This document shows, in pieces, positions 44,421 to 55,084 of a stretch of DNA of 64,000 nt. The stretch spans positions 386,800,718-386,864,717 of the forward strand of contig CM062290.1 of NCBI GenBank assembly GCA_031216915.1. The letters are read 5' to 3'. Numbering within the stretch: the stretch's first letter is position 1; the number at the start of each line of letters is the position of its first letter. This stretch comes from Pictodentalium vernedei. Taxonomy: Eukaryota > Mollusca > Scaphopoda > Dentaliida > Dentaliidae. The notes beneath the pieces are model-generated. The model ran no database searches and was not told the origin of the DNA. It worked only from the letters and a program-made list of their open reading frames with translations. Made by a program: the position numbers and the translations under genes.

Positions 44421-45383
44421 ACTATAGCTAGGTAGGCTGTCTGTTTCGGCAGTGTCTCCGTTCGGCTGCCCTCTTCGCTCTGGGCTATTTGACCCAGGGC
44501 AAGAAAAAGGGGGGGGGGAGGGTGTTCCCTTGGGTCACCTGTTTTTACTATGAAAACAAGGGGATACCTCCTCCGGAGTTAGTAATTCTGAGCTGTTTTT
44601 AGGATGGTTGTTTAGTGAGAAGTTTAAGTTTATAAAATTCATTCAAGTCTTAGTTTTTAAAGTATAGCTTTTGAATATTGCATATGTCAACGGACATGAT
44701 TATGCAATTCTCACACACTTTTAGGAGTATAAGAGTCTCTATTCTCTAGACTTACTTTATTATTGGCTTACTTTAAAAATTATTAGTATAAGGATTATTG
44801 GATATTAATAGAGTACATGGATGTATGAAGCTCAATTTTTGGAAGGTGTTGTATCTTTCTAATTTATCATAAATAAGAAAGATACATGTAAGGCCTATTA
44901 CTTCTTTTCCCTACAGGGGATGACTCTATTTTATTTTATTGAGCGTATTCCATTTTGCTCTATGTCCTTGGCCCTCCAGCCTTTTTACTATTCAGCTATG
45001 TCTGGGTCATTGGTACAGTATAAAAATGTTAAAAAATTTATAGTAATTTATATATTTTTTATACTTACCAATGACCCAGACGGGGATGGCCCTCCCAGGA
45101 GTTGGGAACTCTTGCCTCCCCGCTGAGTACATAGCGCTTACCAGGCACTGGTTATTAGAATGATAAATGGCGCCAATTTCGGAACGTCCTTGACACTGCG
45201 CATGCGCAGTGGGGGCGAGGTGTGGAGGGCCTCTCTGGACATGTTTTCTTTAGTTTTAGATGCAAATTTTGGGGATTGGGGGGCAAAATTTGTGTTTGGC
45301 CCTATATTTTAAGAGTTAGCACCAGCTATGTCTGGGTCATTGGTAAGTATAAAAAATATATAAATTACTATAAATTTTTTAAC

Positions 45384-46828
45384 TTTCCCCTGCAAATTGA
45401 ATGGATTTTCCATCAAAGTTTTCTTGAGTTAAATTTAGATGAATTTTTCGTCAAATTCAGTCATGGCTGCTGTGAAGCAGCCATGACTAGATTTAATGAA
45501 AAATATCTTGAAAATACTCGGAGGTTTCGGAGTTAAAACTAAAAGATTTAAAATAAACGTGCAAGAAATTTTCAAATTACAGCTGGTAATAAATTATTAT
45601 TCATAAATATATATATGTGGTATGTGCACATTGTGCTTGTACAGGCTCTTTTATCATGACAAATGGACAAGACACTTCACCCCATTGCCCCTTTGGGGGC
45701 ACGGTGGTGCTGTGTACTAAGGCGTACTGCACGTCGATGGTGCAACTGTCTTCAATCAGTGCTAACCCTGCTTGAGTGGAGTTAGTATGTTGGGGAGCTG
45801 ACAGTTGCCCGCCATTGCTCGTCGGTTTTCTTCGGGTACTCTGACTTCCTTCACCCATAAAACTGTCATGGTCATGATAACATTAGCCATTATGTAAAAA
45901 TATGTGACTTTATACACCAATAAATGATGAATCATAAGACTTGTTTTTGAGGGTATAGCTACGAGTCGTACTTGCGTGACAAGTGGCTATTCCAACTCAA
46001 AAATTAGTCAAGTCGCGATAAAAGATTGCATGCACAATGAGCACAAAGCACTTTTATCCAACATTCTGTCATCAAAACCCATCACCATGACTTTCCCAAG
46101 ATAGTCGTTAACAAACAAACTGCTACACTTTACTGATCAGAATAATGTGACTCTGTTTTCAATTCTCTCAACCAATCAACCAGTGGAGAATTCCTTCAAA
46201 ATGATTGAAATTGTACAAGTTGATAAAAAATCAACTCTGTTTCCAATATTGTTTTGTCTGTCAGGTAATGCGATTTCAAACCAAATTCAATTCATTTCGC
46301 AATTTTACCCATGGGACAGGTAGGTGGTTTTCAAAAAGAAATGGAGCATTATACTTTTATAGTGCACAGTAATTTCTTTTTAAACACATGACATCACTTT
46401 ATTTGTAATTTTTAGAAGTGAGCAAACCACAATTGGATTGACGTTACATTTCAAAATTGTCTCGCTCTCAGTTTCAGTTACAGTCATTAATTTTCATTTT
46501 TATTTTAGTGTTTTGCATGGTGGATTGGTTATGTGCTGGGGCATGCAATTCCCTGTAACATAAACTGTGTTGAAGGGAAGCTATAGATGCTCCGTTATTG
46601 CAGCATTATCCGTTTTTGAAGGGAATGACTTGTTAAGATTACCACTGAAATTGTCTGCCAGATGCACATGTTAATTTCTCGTGATGTCATGTGACTGTTA
46701 TTGTTACTGCAATAGCAATGCAAGATCTTTTTTCGTTGAATTGTTATCGCTTGTTTCGGTTCTATAAAGACATGGTATTAGAGATTGCCAGAGTAATTCT
46801 TTGTCAGAATACAGGATTTTTGATTCAG
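45384..46828. other. Intronic DNA with a hairpin and a SINE fragment
   Basis: A hairpin is at 45444-45503 (TCATGGCTGCTGTGAAGCAG centre). A headless SINE body and tail is at 45658-45925 (GACAAGACACTTCACCCC to CACCAATAAATGA). The rest is unassigned. Confidence 0.6.
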
Positions 46829-47071
46829 TTAACCCTTTACCCAATGCAGATCCAATATCAAAATTTATTATTTTAAATATCATTTTTTTTAAATTTTCAA
46901 AAAATTCCAACAAAACTATATCATGTGACTCCTCTTTGGATTGAGCTCATTCCAAAGAGGGGTCACATGGTATGGTTTTGTTGAAATGTTTTAAAACATA
47001 GTATTTTTTTTTGGCTGAATTTGCATATTACGAAGGCAGATGTGTGGCTGATTTGTTGTGTAAAGGGTTAA
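46829..47071. mobile_element. TTAA MITE inserted in a pogo-like MITE
   Basis: TTAACCCTTTACCCAATGC and the inverted GTGTAAAGGGTTAA. The flanks (GATTTTTGATTCAG and CCAGAGTTTACTC) are continuous in pogo-like P1 as GATTTTTTATTCAATTAACAGGAGTTTACTC-type sequence (11798-11826), so P1 shows the empty site. A shortened core-2 hairpin is at 46910-46980. Confidence 0.85.
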
Positions 47072-47214
47072 CCAGAGTTTACTCTATATTCTAAATGCAA
47101 CTTACAGGTAAAATTTGTATTGAAAGTATGGTATAAAGTTTGGTGTTTGGAAGTTATAAGCAATTTACAGGTTATTCAGTTGAGATATATCCAATTAAGT
47201 GGTCTCTACTGTTC
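47072..47214. mobile_element. Right part of pogo-like MITE P6
   Basis: Matches the right third of P1, ending AAGTGGTCTCTACTG. It stops 18 bases before the exon C acceptor. Confidence 0.7.
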
Positions 47215-47232
47215 TAAATTCTTATTTTGCAG

Positions 47233-47355
47233 ATATGGAAAAAGGATAAGGATGAAATTGTTGCTAGTCTGGAAGGCATAATGAAAAAGCAAATTGAAGA
47301 AATAAAACAACTGAAGGAGGAAAAATCTCAGATGGTGGGAGTGTTCAGTGAAAAT
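47233..47355 (+). CDS. Coiled-coil protein exon C
   Basis: Acceptor TTCTTATTTTGCAG and donor GTGTGT (a weaker but valid GT) give 41 codons, phase 0 to phase 0. IWKKDKDEIVASLEGIMKKQ... continues the charged helical pattern and ends VFSENVC if the GT is read through, so the GT at 47356 is preferred because it meets exon D in phase. The acceptor tract begins immediately after a pogo-like MITE. Confidence 0.72.
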
Positions 47356-47411
47356 GTGTGTATAACTTCTGGTGGCAAATGTCAGAGTTATTCATTTTAA
47401 GTAATTCTTCT

Positions 47412-47660
47412 TTAACCCTTTACCCAATGCAGACGATTTCAAAATTTATTATTTTAAATATCATTTTTTTAATTTTTTCAAACAAATTCAACAAAACCAT
47501 ATCATGTGACCTCTCTTTGGAATGAGCTCAACGAACTCGTTCCAAAGAGGGGTCGCATGATATGGTTTTGTTGAAATTGTTTGAAAATTTTTTTTTTTTC
47601 AGCTGCTGAATTTGCATATTACACAGGCGGATGCGGGCGATTCGTTGGGTAAAGGGTTAA
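47412..47660. mobile_element. TTAA MITE with core-2 hairpin
   Basis: TTAACCCTTTACCCAATGC and inverted GTTGGGTAAAGGGTTAA. Hairpin 47484-47578 has AACAAAACCATATCATG arms. It lies 57 bases after exon C. Confidence 0.85.
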
Positions 47661-48812
47661 ACCAACATGAAATCTAACCGACTTTCGCCCATTTAACAGA
47701 GCTAAAATACTCTTGTCAATCAAGTTATAATCGCATTTCTTCTATAAGTACAGAGCCAGAGTACAAAGTTTTACTGAAAGCTTGTTTCATTCTACTGAAG
47801 GTTACGTGAAACAAAATTTGTGTGAATGGTTGGGCTGTCATGATTAGTAGATTAATCACTAACCATTGACAAATGACATTGATGATTATTTTCATTTGCA
47901 AAGTACGCATCACTATGCTGTGGGCTGATACACAGTTAATGTTGAAGAACGCAAAAAAAAACAGTGCCAGGTTTGACTATCCTGATACCAATATTCATTA
48001 AATAGACAGATGCAGCACTGTGGCAATAAATAGCAGGGTTGAGTAATGTTTGACAGCCAGACTATGTAAGGTCTGGACACCTTCGACTAATTGTGAATGA
48101 TGATAGTCCAAAGCTTGAAATGTTTTCCTCTCCACTTCTTACTGACAGTCAGAAATTGAGTGGCGATGGGTCAGATAAAACACACTTGCCTCATGTGACA
48201 GATCAGTTAGTGGTCCATGAATATATAGAATAAATAGGTGCTAGGGCCGATAATCAGATTTAAACCACAAGTAGGATAGTAGATAGTACCGCAAAATCTT
48301 GTATGTTTGATTGAAACATCGTGAAATGTGAATGTATCAAAGTTGGCAAATTGTGTCTGCCAAAGATAAAGTTGGATGAACTTCCTACTATTGCTGTAAA
48401 AAAAATTTAACCTCAGTAGAAGCTTTACACCGGTAATGGTGTTAAAAGCTAAAATTTAACATACAGGCTTTTCGCGGGTAGTAACAGCCGAGCATGGTAT
48501 AAAATTTATTTAAAAAATCAAAGCATCAAAATTGTTGAAAATTTTCTTGTAAGCATTGATTGGAAGAAATTAAAACACCTGACATCATGATAAAAATATC
48601 ATGCGCATCCGCAGGCATATCTGGTGAATTAACTGAAACAACTTGTGTGAAGAAATTAATACAATTCTTTGCAGTTATCAGTGGCATTCGCTATTGAAAG
48701 ATCTTTTTGGAGATCATGGTTAATAACACACAATATTCCCCAAAACTTACATTAAAAACAAAGCAATATCGATTGTTAACTGGTAGAGTGACCATATTTT
48801 GAAGTGCAGATA
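47661..48812. other. Unassigned intronic DNA
   Basis: A hAT-like fragment (GGGCTGTCATGATTAG) is near 47830 and a TTAACTGGTAGAGTG end near 48778. No exon seen. Confidence 0.4.
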
Positions 48813-50030
48813 CTGCAGCCAGACCTGTTAACCTCTGGAGGTGATCGTCAGTGAGATTCTGATGAGCTCTCAGTGAGATTTTGATGCTTGTCAGTGAGAT
48901 TTTTGCGTGCAGACAGCACATCAATAATTTCCATGTTACCCCCCCCCCCCCCCCCCCCCATTCCCCCACCACCACCGCGAGACACTCCATCCTGTGTTTT
49001 ATTTGAACAATTTGTCTTTTCAAAAGCCAAAACACAGAAATACAGAGCAAAACAGAAATATGGATATGGCCATGTGCCAATATCTGAGCTTGTTCCAATG
49101 ACATCCATATTTCAATGGTTTTGTACTTGTCGGTTGTTTGTGGTAATTCGACCTTCCAAAGCCCAGCGCCCTATCCCCACCCCCCTCCACCACCTAACCA
49201 CGCTGGTTATTCACGTGAAGTAGTTGGTCATTTCTGAAGGGGGTTTGGGATGGAGGTGATCATTTTTCAGTGAAACGTGAAAATTATGCCACAGCCACGG
49301 GACGAAACGTCTTAGGGATTTGGTGTTGTTGTCGATTTATCACTTCCAATTCACGGATAAAAAAAAACGTCCAAGTGCCGAAAATTACTAACTTTTTAGA
49401 GAATTTTTCCACCAAAAACATTTCTTTCACAGCCTGCCCTAGAAAATTGCGAATCGGAATTGTTTCCCAACTTACTGAAAATTACCGCAATTTATTTGAA
49501 TGAGCCGTTTGTCTACAAAATATACCTATCTGAAATCCAAAATGAACAATAAATTTGTGCGTATTTTTTGCCCAGTTTTGAGTGTACATAATCAATAGAA
49601 TGGGATTTATTTTTTGATGTGACTGCTACTCTTATATCAAGCAAAGGTGTGTGTTTAATATATAATCAATTTCAGCAATTATCCTGCATTTCAAGTTCAT
49701 TTATCTCGACTATGAAACGAGTTGCAATAATCACAGAACACAATAGCCGGCCATTGACAAAAATCAGAATTGGTTATCAGTTCTGACGTAAGTGATGACG
49801 TTTCACACAAACTTAATGACCTTGCCAATGAGAGTAGAGCACATGCTTTTGTATTTGTAAACAAAAGCTGGTGGATTCAGTGATGCCGTGAGGGCTTACC
49901 GGTACTGAATAACTAATTTTGAAAAGTATCAAAACGGGAGAAAATAGGATGTTGCCTTGAGTGCGGGAGATTGGGTACTAAACCGAGAGTCTCCCGGCGA
50001 AAGCGGGAGGGTTAACAGGTCTGACTGCAG
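48813..50030. mobile_element. Unclassified 1.2-kb repeat R1, CAGACCTGTTAAC ends
   Basis: Ends CTGCAGCCAGACCTGTTAAC and the inverted GTTAACAGGTCTGACTGCAG. Near the left, CAGTGAGATT occurs three times (about 48849-48900), then a C tract at 48941. Near the right are CGGGAGA and CTCCCGG motifs. It is a relative of R2 at 56954. No transposase frame was recognised. Confidence 0.68.
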
Positions 50031-50124
50031 CTGTCATGCATAATATGACCCTTGCTGTTGAAAGTATTGTAAAACCCCGGTAAACAAACGAACAAATTCT
50101 TATTTGCTATCAGAATGTAAATAA

Positions 50125-50328
50125 TTAACCCTCTGCACTCTGATGTCAAGTTTCCAGCAGCAATTATTTCCCATAATGCTGTTTGATATTTAACCAAATA
50201 TACCTTGTTTGACAGAGCTCCATGAGCTCTGTCAAACAAGATATGGTTGGTTAAATTCATAGTTAAACCTGAGAAAAACTGAATGATTGAAGATCGTTTG
50301 GTTGCGCTACCAGAGTGCTAGGGCTTAA
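50125..50328. mobile_element. TTAA MITE with core-1 hairpin
   Basis: TTAACCCTCTGCACTCTG on the left and CAGAGTGCTAGGGCTTAA on the right. The hairpin at 50189-50255 has CTTGTTTGACAGAGCTC, loop CAT, and complement. Same family as 12705-12917 in reverse orientation. Confidence 0.83.
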
Positions 50329-50419
50329 CAGTACTGGATATCAGTATTTCTATAATCCAAATATTACAACCCTTGAAGACCAGGACAATTTTCCAAAATT
50401 TGTATTATGTCACATACTG

Positions 50420-50740
50420 TAAGTATGGTGGATTGGCGGGAGCATTGTTGTGCTTGGAGCATTGGACTTTAAACCGATAGGTTGAAGGTTTGATCCTGAC
50501 CAGCAGTAACAGTATTTTGTCTTTGGGCAAGGCAATTAATTCTGATTGCCAATGTGGGAGCACGATGGTACTATATACTAAGACATACTGCTAGTCGATG
50601 ATTCGCTTGCCTTTGATTCAACCACTGCTAACTGTGGTGTTGGAGAGTCTAACAGTTTCTTGCAACTGCTCATTGGTTCTCTTGGTGTATTTCAGTTTAT
50701 ACCATGATTACCTATTCTACTGTATATAAAAAGCCTTTGA
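50420..50740 (+). mobile_element. Old, diverged SINE
   Basis: GGTTGAAGGTTTGATCCTGA (B-box-like), TTTGGGCAAGGCAATTAATTC and CATACTGC...GTCGATG recall the SINE body at much lower identity. No target duplication. Confidence 0.55.
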
Positions 50741-50752
50741 CATAAATTTTAG

Positions 50753-50970
50753 CTTTGCACACCAACCGTGGTGAACTCACCAGGAAAGGGATTTCAATAG
50801 TTAAAATTTACACCAACAGTGGAACTACTTCCAAGTTGACCTTTGGTAACCTCGACCTGAATGCAAACTTGTCTAAATTTATCGCACGTCTCTTCGCGAA
50901 GAGTGAAATGAAAACGGCAATTATTTATTACGTTTTAAATGAGTTTACCTCAGAAGATACCAAAAATTAA
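50753..50970 (+). CDS. Possible terminal exon of unknown gene, 72 residues
   Basis: An open frame without an early ATG follows CATAAATTTTAG, a usable acceptor. It ends TAA at 50968-50970, followed by a stem-loop CATGAG-TTGT-CTCATG (50975-50990) and AATAAA at 50993. A TATATAAAAAG box is at 50723. The product (RGELTRKGISIVKIYTNSGT..., NLDLNANLSKFIARLFAKSE) is not a recognised family. Its phase does not fit the surrounding coiled-coil gene, so it may be a processed copy or a separate small gene. Confidence 0.3.
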
Positions 50971-51197
50971 CAAACATGAGTTGTCTCATGTTAATAAAGC
51001 ATCCATAACTTGAAATATCGTATTATGTTATTAAAATGAAAAAGGCCCAGTGATTTGAGCATTTCTTTTTCCATTTCATTTCATCCAAAAAATTGACAGC
51101 GCAAATACCACCCACCGGTGCTCATGTAAACAAAAAAGAGATTTGTACATATGAACATCTGCTGCTCAATAAAATAGAGAAAAAATAATAACGACTC

Positions 51198-51427
51198 TTA
51201 ACTGGTTGAGTGCTGGAAGCCCATATTTGGGCTTTACTCTACCGGAACTGCAACTCTTTGGCTGTCCTTCATATTATCTTTGAATATAAATTATTTAGTC
51301 CATATGGATTTTTCTTGTTACAATTTATGAGAGAGTGCCTACAGGCACTCTCCCACAAATTGTAACAAGGCAAAAATTTGTGAACAAATTTTGATGAGTA
51401 AAAATAATTTAGCGCTCTACCATTTAA
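51198..51427. mobile_element. TTAA MITE, CTGGTAGAGTGC type
   Basis: TTAACTGGTTGAGTGCTGG and the inverted AGCGCTCTACCATTTAA. The hairpin at 51309-51376 has centre GAGTGCCTACAGGCACTC. Confidence 0.78.
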
Positions 51428-51481
51428 TAATCTGACCATCATGGTGTAAATAAAATATATCCAAAGTAGCTTGATGTACCA

Positions 51482-51566
51482 AATGTTCACCACTTGTGGT
51501 GAAGTGGTGTTAACCACTTGCCGAAGGCTCACAGTTAACATCACTTCACGACGAGTGGTGAACATT
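51482..51566. repeat. Hairpin AATGTTCACCACTTGTGG type
   Basis: About 33-base arms with a few mismatches and a loop of about 19 bases. Not tied to a bounded element. Confidence 0.7.
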
Positions 51567-51870
51567 GGGTACTCCAATCTACTATGGGTTTTTCTAAATT
51601 TCCTCCACCTGTAAAACTGGCTTGACACAGTGTGACCTTAGCTGTTGAAAGTGTCATCATATTTCAAAGAAATCTGTTCAAGATTTGTTTTTCTATTTTA
51701 AAATATAGTTTGTTGGTGATAATATCATTAAGGGGATTACAAACCAGCTGTGTCCAAGTATTTCTTTGTGAGTTGTTGGACTTAGGTGGCAAGGGATTGG
51801 CCATTAGTCTTGTTGAGTTCTATCCAATAAGATAAAATAAAATAGAATTCTCATTTGTTATCGGAATCAG

Positions 51871-52202
51871 TTGGATGGGTGACCAATTCAGCGACTGATT
51901 CGTGCTCCCACATTGTGTCCTTGGATAAGGCACTTAACCCTGATTGCCTACATGGGGGCACGGTGACGCTGTGTACTAAGGCGTACTGTACGTCGATGGT
52001 GCACATGTCTTCAACCAATCTAACCCTACCTGTGCTGCGGTGCAGAGTTCAGAGTTACAATTTTGGAGAGCTGACAGCTTGCTGATCGTTGCTCGGTGGT
52101 TCTCTCCAGGTACTCCGGCTTCCTCCACCCGTAAAACTGTCACCGACATGATATGACCCTGGCTGTTAATGTGTCGTTAAACCGTAATAAAAAAAAAAAA
52201 AA
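51871..52202 (+). mobile_element. SINE with alternative poly-A tail
   Basis: Shares the body (TTGGATAAGGCACTTAACCC to CTCCGGCTTCCTCCACC) but ends TGACCCTGGCTGTTAATGTG... plus A15 instead of the CACCAATAAATA tail. GTTATCGGAATCAG is duplicated exactly at 51857-51870 and 52203-52216. Confidence 0.9.
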
Positions 52203-52216
52203 GTTATCGGAATCAG

Positions 52217-52865
52217 AGAAATTTATACATTTCAGTATAGTAGAATGTCTGAGGTTCCATAATATTTTGACTTTTTAGTAAATAGAATACTTCCAGGCCT
52301 GGACAAAAAAGAGCTTACATCGTAAACTGTTGACATGTTTCGTTATGTAACTTGGTGGTAACCTATAGTAAAAAGTGTTGAATGCTTTTCTGCTTCCTCT
52401 GGTTTTACAGCTCTTCGGCGAGATGCCCATTATTTGTTGTTATTTATTTTGAGTCAGACACGAGGTGACACTGGGCGTCGAAAGTGTCATTACACTCCTA
52501 CAAATAAATAGTTAATTTATTTTGATGGAAATGCTGTTAAGATGTAAATGGCATGCCACTTTAGTTATGTGTGGATGCAATGCGCAACCTTTGAGTCATA
52601 TTTGTTCTAAAATGTTGTCATATCTGCCTGGCAAAACATGGAGAATGAGGAAATTAATGTATGCAGTGTTGTTTTATAGTAACCTGCACTGTGTTCGCTA
52701 ATTTTACAACTGATATAATCCCCACGTAACCTGAACGATCATTCGTGTGTTACTTCCAGGCCTCTACTCTGCATTTAAATATGTTGATATTTATGCATTA
52801 CTAGATCTTAGTTATATATACCAACCTAAATTTCAAATTGCTTGAGAAAGTTTTGACAATTTTTA
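52217..52865. other. Unassigned intronic DNA
   Basis: A SINE-tail-like piece near 52455-52510. Otherwise nothing recognised. Confidence 0.35.
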
Positions 52866-53305
52866 GCTGCGACTAACAGCTCTATAAGTGGCAATGTCGG
52901 TCTGTCTGTCGGTCGGTCGGTCGGTCTGTCTGTCTGTGACCAACGAGTTTCAAAACTCAATAACTTTTGAAATACTTGATGGAATGACTTTATATTTGGC
53001 ATGTAAGTGTATCTTATTGATGTCTAGCCACTGTTCAATGCATGTGTTGTTCCAAATATTTTTCTTGGAGTTATGGCCCTTGATGAACTTAGAATTTTGT
53101 AACTTACGAGTTTCTAAAAGAATAACTTTCAAACTACCTGGTGGAATGACTTCATATTTGATATGCAAGTGTATCTCATTCATGTCTAGCCCATATCCGA
53201 TGCAAATGTTGTTCCAAATATTTTTCTTGTTTTTTTTTTCACCATCACCTGTAAATTGCCCCTGAGAATATTTTTTGGACTTGCAGATTGCGCCACCCGT
53301 CGCAG
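52866..53305. mobile_element. Inverted-end element with two tandem units
   Basis: TAGCTGCGAC on the left and GTCGCAGCTA on the right enclose a GTCG/GTCT microsatellite (52895-52938) and two related units of about 140 bases, each ending GTTGTTCCAAATATTTTTCT. The plan resembles the arrays at 7765 and 17896. Confidence 0.65.
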
Positions 53306-53461
53306 CTACGGCGTCGATGTCGCAATTGTTTGTATCATCAATACAATAATTTTACTTTTGTAAGGTTTATTTGAACACTTTTGAATATTTAAAATGAAAT
53401 AAGAACAAGAAAGTTTTCCACTGATATAACTTCATTCCGAATGTTTTGTTTGTATTTGCAG

Positions 53462-53527
53462 AATGGAAAAAGAAGTAGACAAAGTGCAGGAGGTAGAAAG
53501 AGATCATCAAGTGATTCTACTGATCAG
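53462..53527 (+). CDS. Coiled-coil protein exon D, basic tail
   Basis: Acceptor TTTGTATTTGCAG and donor GTAAAT bound 22 codons, phase 0 on both sides. The peptide NGKRSRQSAGGRKRSSSDST is basic and Ser-rich, a change from the acidic coiled coil upstream. KRSR and GRKR could serve as nuclear localisation or microtubule-binding patches; this is inference. Confidence 0.75.
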
Positions 53528-54236
53528 GTAAATTTATCTCTATACAGATTTCCTGTTTGTCATAATAGTCGTAGATGTTAAATATCTGATTCTGATATTA
53601 ATCACTGAACTCTGTCAAATAAGATTGGATTGGTTAAATTCCAAGTTGCATTATAGGACAAATGTGCTGTACAACCATTTACCTAACAAGTCAGCTGCAT
53701 CTGCCTACGTAATACACAAATTGAGCTGTTAAAAAAAATATTTTTCAATAAATTTTAACAAAATTATAGCATGTGTCTCCTCATTCCAATTAGGAGTCAC
53801 ATGAAATGGTTTTGTTGAAATTTTTTTAGAAAAATAACCTGTACATAAGATTAACTGCATATTTGACGGATAATGTTTGAGTACTGTAATTATTTTCTTT
53901 CTCTGGCATTTTGATAAAAAATCTCCAGTTAATTATTCTCGTATTTTAATATTTTTAAACAGTTCACTTTTAGTGTTTTTTTTAGGTTTTTTGGAGGGGG
54001 TTTGTTGGGGTAGGAGGATGAGGGTGGCGGTGGAACATGTTACGCCATTCACACATTTTCTTGACAGCTTTATTACATGCCCATAAGATGGCCACCTCAA
54101 TATCACTATGCTTTCTGTATAAGTACAATGTTCTCATATAGCCAAATAGCAGTCTCCATTGCATTGTCAAGAAATATTTCTTATTAACAGAGAGTGATAG
54201 TTTAGCGAGTAAATACCATAAAAAATGAAGGAAGTA
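53528..54236. other. Decayed hairpin elements in an intron
   Basis: At 53606-53640 only the right arm of a core-1 hairpin remains (CTCTGTCAAATAAGAT). At 53750-53830 a core-2 type remnant (AGTCACATGAAATGGTTTTG) remains. Confidence 0.5.
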
Positions 54237-54429
54237 TTAACCCTTAAGGGCCTGGACAATTGTCATGAGTTAACAGCTCCAGTGGCTTAGCAGTGATTTC
54301 TAGTCAGGTCTTGACTAGAAACCACTGCCTAGTTAATTTGTCTATTGTCTGCAGAATCTTCTCATGATGGCATGTTCAGGGCACCTGTTCTGTGTTCGTA
54401 CAAGTCGGAAATAGGCCTTTAAGGGTTAA
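54237..54429. mobile_element. TTAA MITE, CCCTTAAGGGCCT type
   Basis: TTAACCCTTAAGGGCCTGG on the left and GGCCTTTAAGGGTTAA on the right. Hairpin at 54291-54328 with centre AGTCAGGTCTTGACT. Confidence 0.8.
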
Positions 54430-54950
54430 TGCTTAATTAATTGAACCTCGCTCAAGCAAGATTTTTTAGTGTGTTAATAAGTGTAAAAGCCTGATATTTA
54501 CATATTGGACAGTCCCTCTGTGTACTCAAGCATTTTAACCTAAACTTGCAGGTCACAATATGACTGTTTGTTTGATATTTTATAAAACCCTTCACACTTT
54601 GCACACCAAAATTTCAAGCAGCAAATTTCTCCTATAATGCAAATAACAATACAACTGATTCAGTGAGCTCTGTCAAACAAGACTGAATATGTTAAAAAAT
54701 CCAGTTGCATTATGGGAAAATTTGAAGCTTGAAATTTAGGTATTAAAAAACAGGGTAAAAAAACAAGTAAACTTCCAACAATAATCAGGAATTTCAGTAA
54801 TTATTAATTTAAGCAATAGCGTTTTTAGCAGATTGCTGAATTAGTTTCGCTTGAAAACATTAGATTTGTATGTACTCAATCTTCCAAAGAGGTGAAGACT
54901 TTTGTTTCTGAAATATCAGACATTTATTTTAAGTACATTTTGTTTTACAG
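54430..54950. other. Intronic DNA with a one-armed hairpin remnant
   Basis: Near 54664-54690, GAGCTCTGTCAAACAAGA follows sequence where the left arm should be. Flanks TTGCATTATGGG match the TTAA elements at 12705 and 50125. Confidence 0.5.
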
Positions 54951-55049
54951 GTTTCAGCAAGTCGGTCGAGGAGAAGGAAGCAAAGTGTTAGTGAAGAAGT
55001 TGTGGATAATGATAGTCAAGAACTGCCACATCTGATGATGACAATAAAG
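54951..55049 (+). CDS. Coiled-coil protein exon E, Arg/Ser tail
   Basis: Acceptor TGTTTTACAG and donor GTAGAT enclose 33 codons, phase 0. VSASRSRRRKQSVSEE is followed by an acidic DNDSQE and LPHLMMTIK. RRRKQSVS resembles a basophilic-kinase substrate (Arg-rich before Ser), plausible for a mitotic protein tail but unproven. Confidence 0.75.
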
Positions 55050-55084
55050 GTAGATAGGATAGAATACTTTCAGAAACTGGGTTT

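Larger units (their letters stand above)
38390..45383 (+). mobile_element. DIRS-type element 3 (non-autonomous, 7.0 kb)
   Basis: Complete from ATTTTTATACTG to TTTTTTAAC and collinear with element 2, with different host flanks. Left ITR 38390-38592 (palindrome at 38537-38552), ICR 44995-45081, right ITR 45155-45383 (palindrome at 45195-45210). It has a 10-G tract at 44509-44518 and an extra gag-region repeat. Confidence 0.92.

Noticed and set aside
30510-45383. Simple segmental duplication of one DIRS element
   Set aside because: Left and right host flanks differ and each element has its own paired ITR variants, so independent insertions fit better; assembly error is not fully excluded.
48888-49223. 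Proline-rich open frame
   Set aside because: Generated by the C tract inside repeat R1.
52888-53265. 125-residue protein starting MAMSVCLSVGRSVCLSV
   Set aside because: Reads through a GTCG/GTCT microsatellite and two tandem repeat units.
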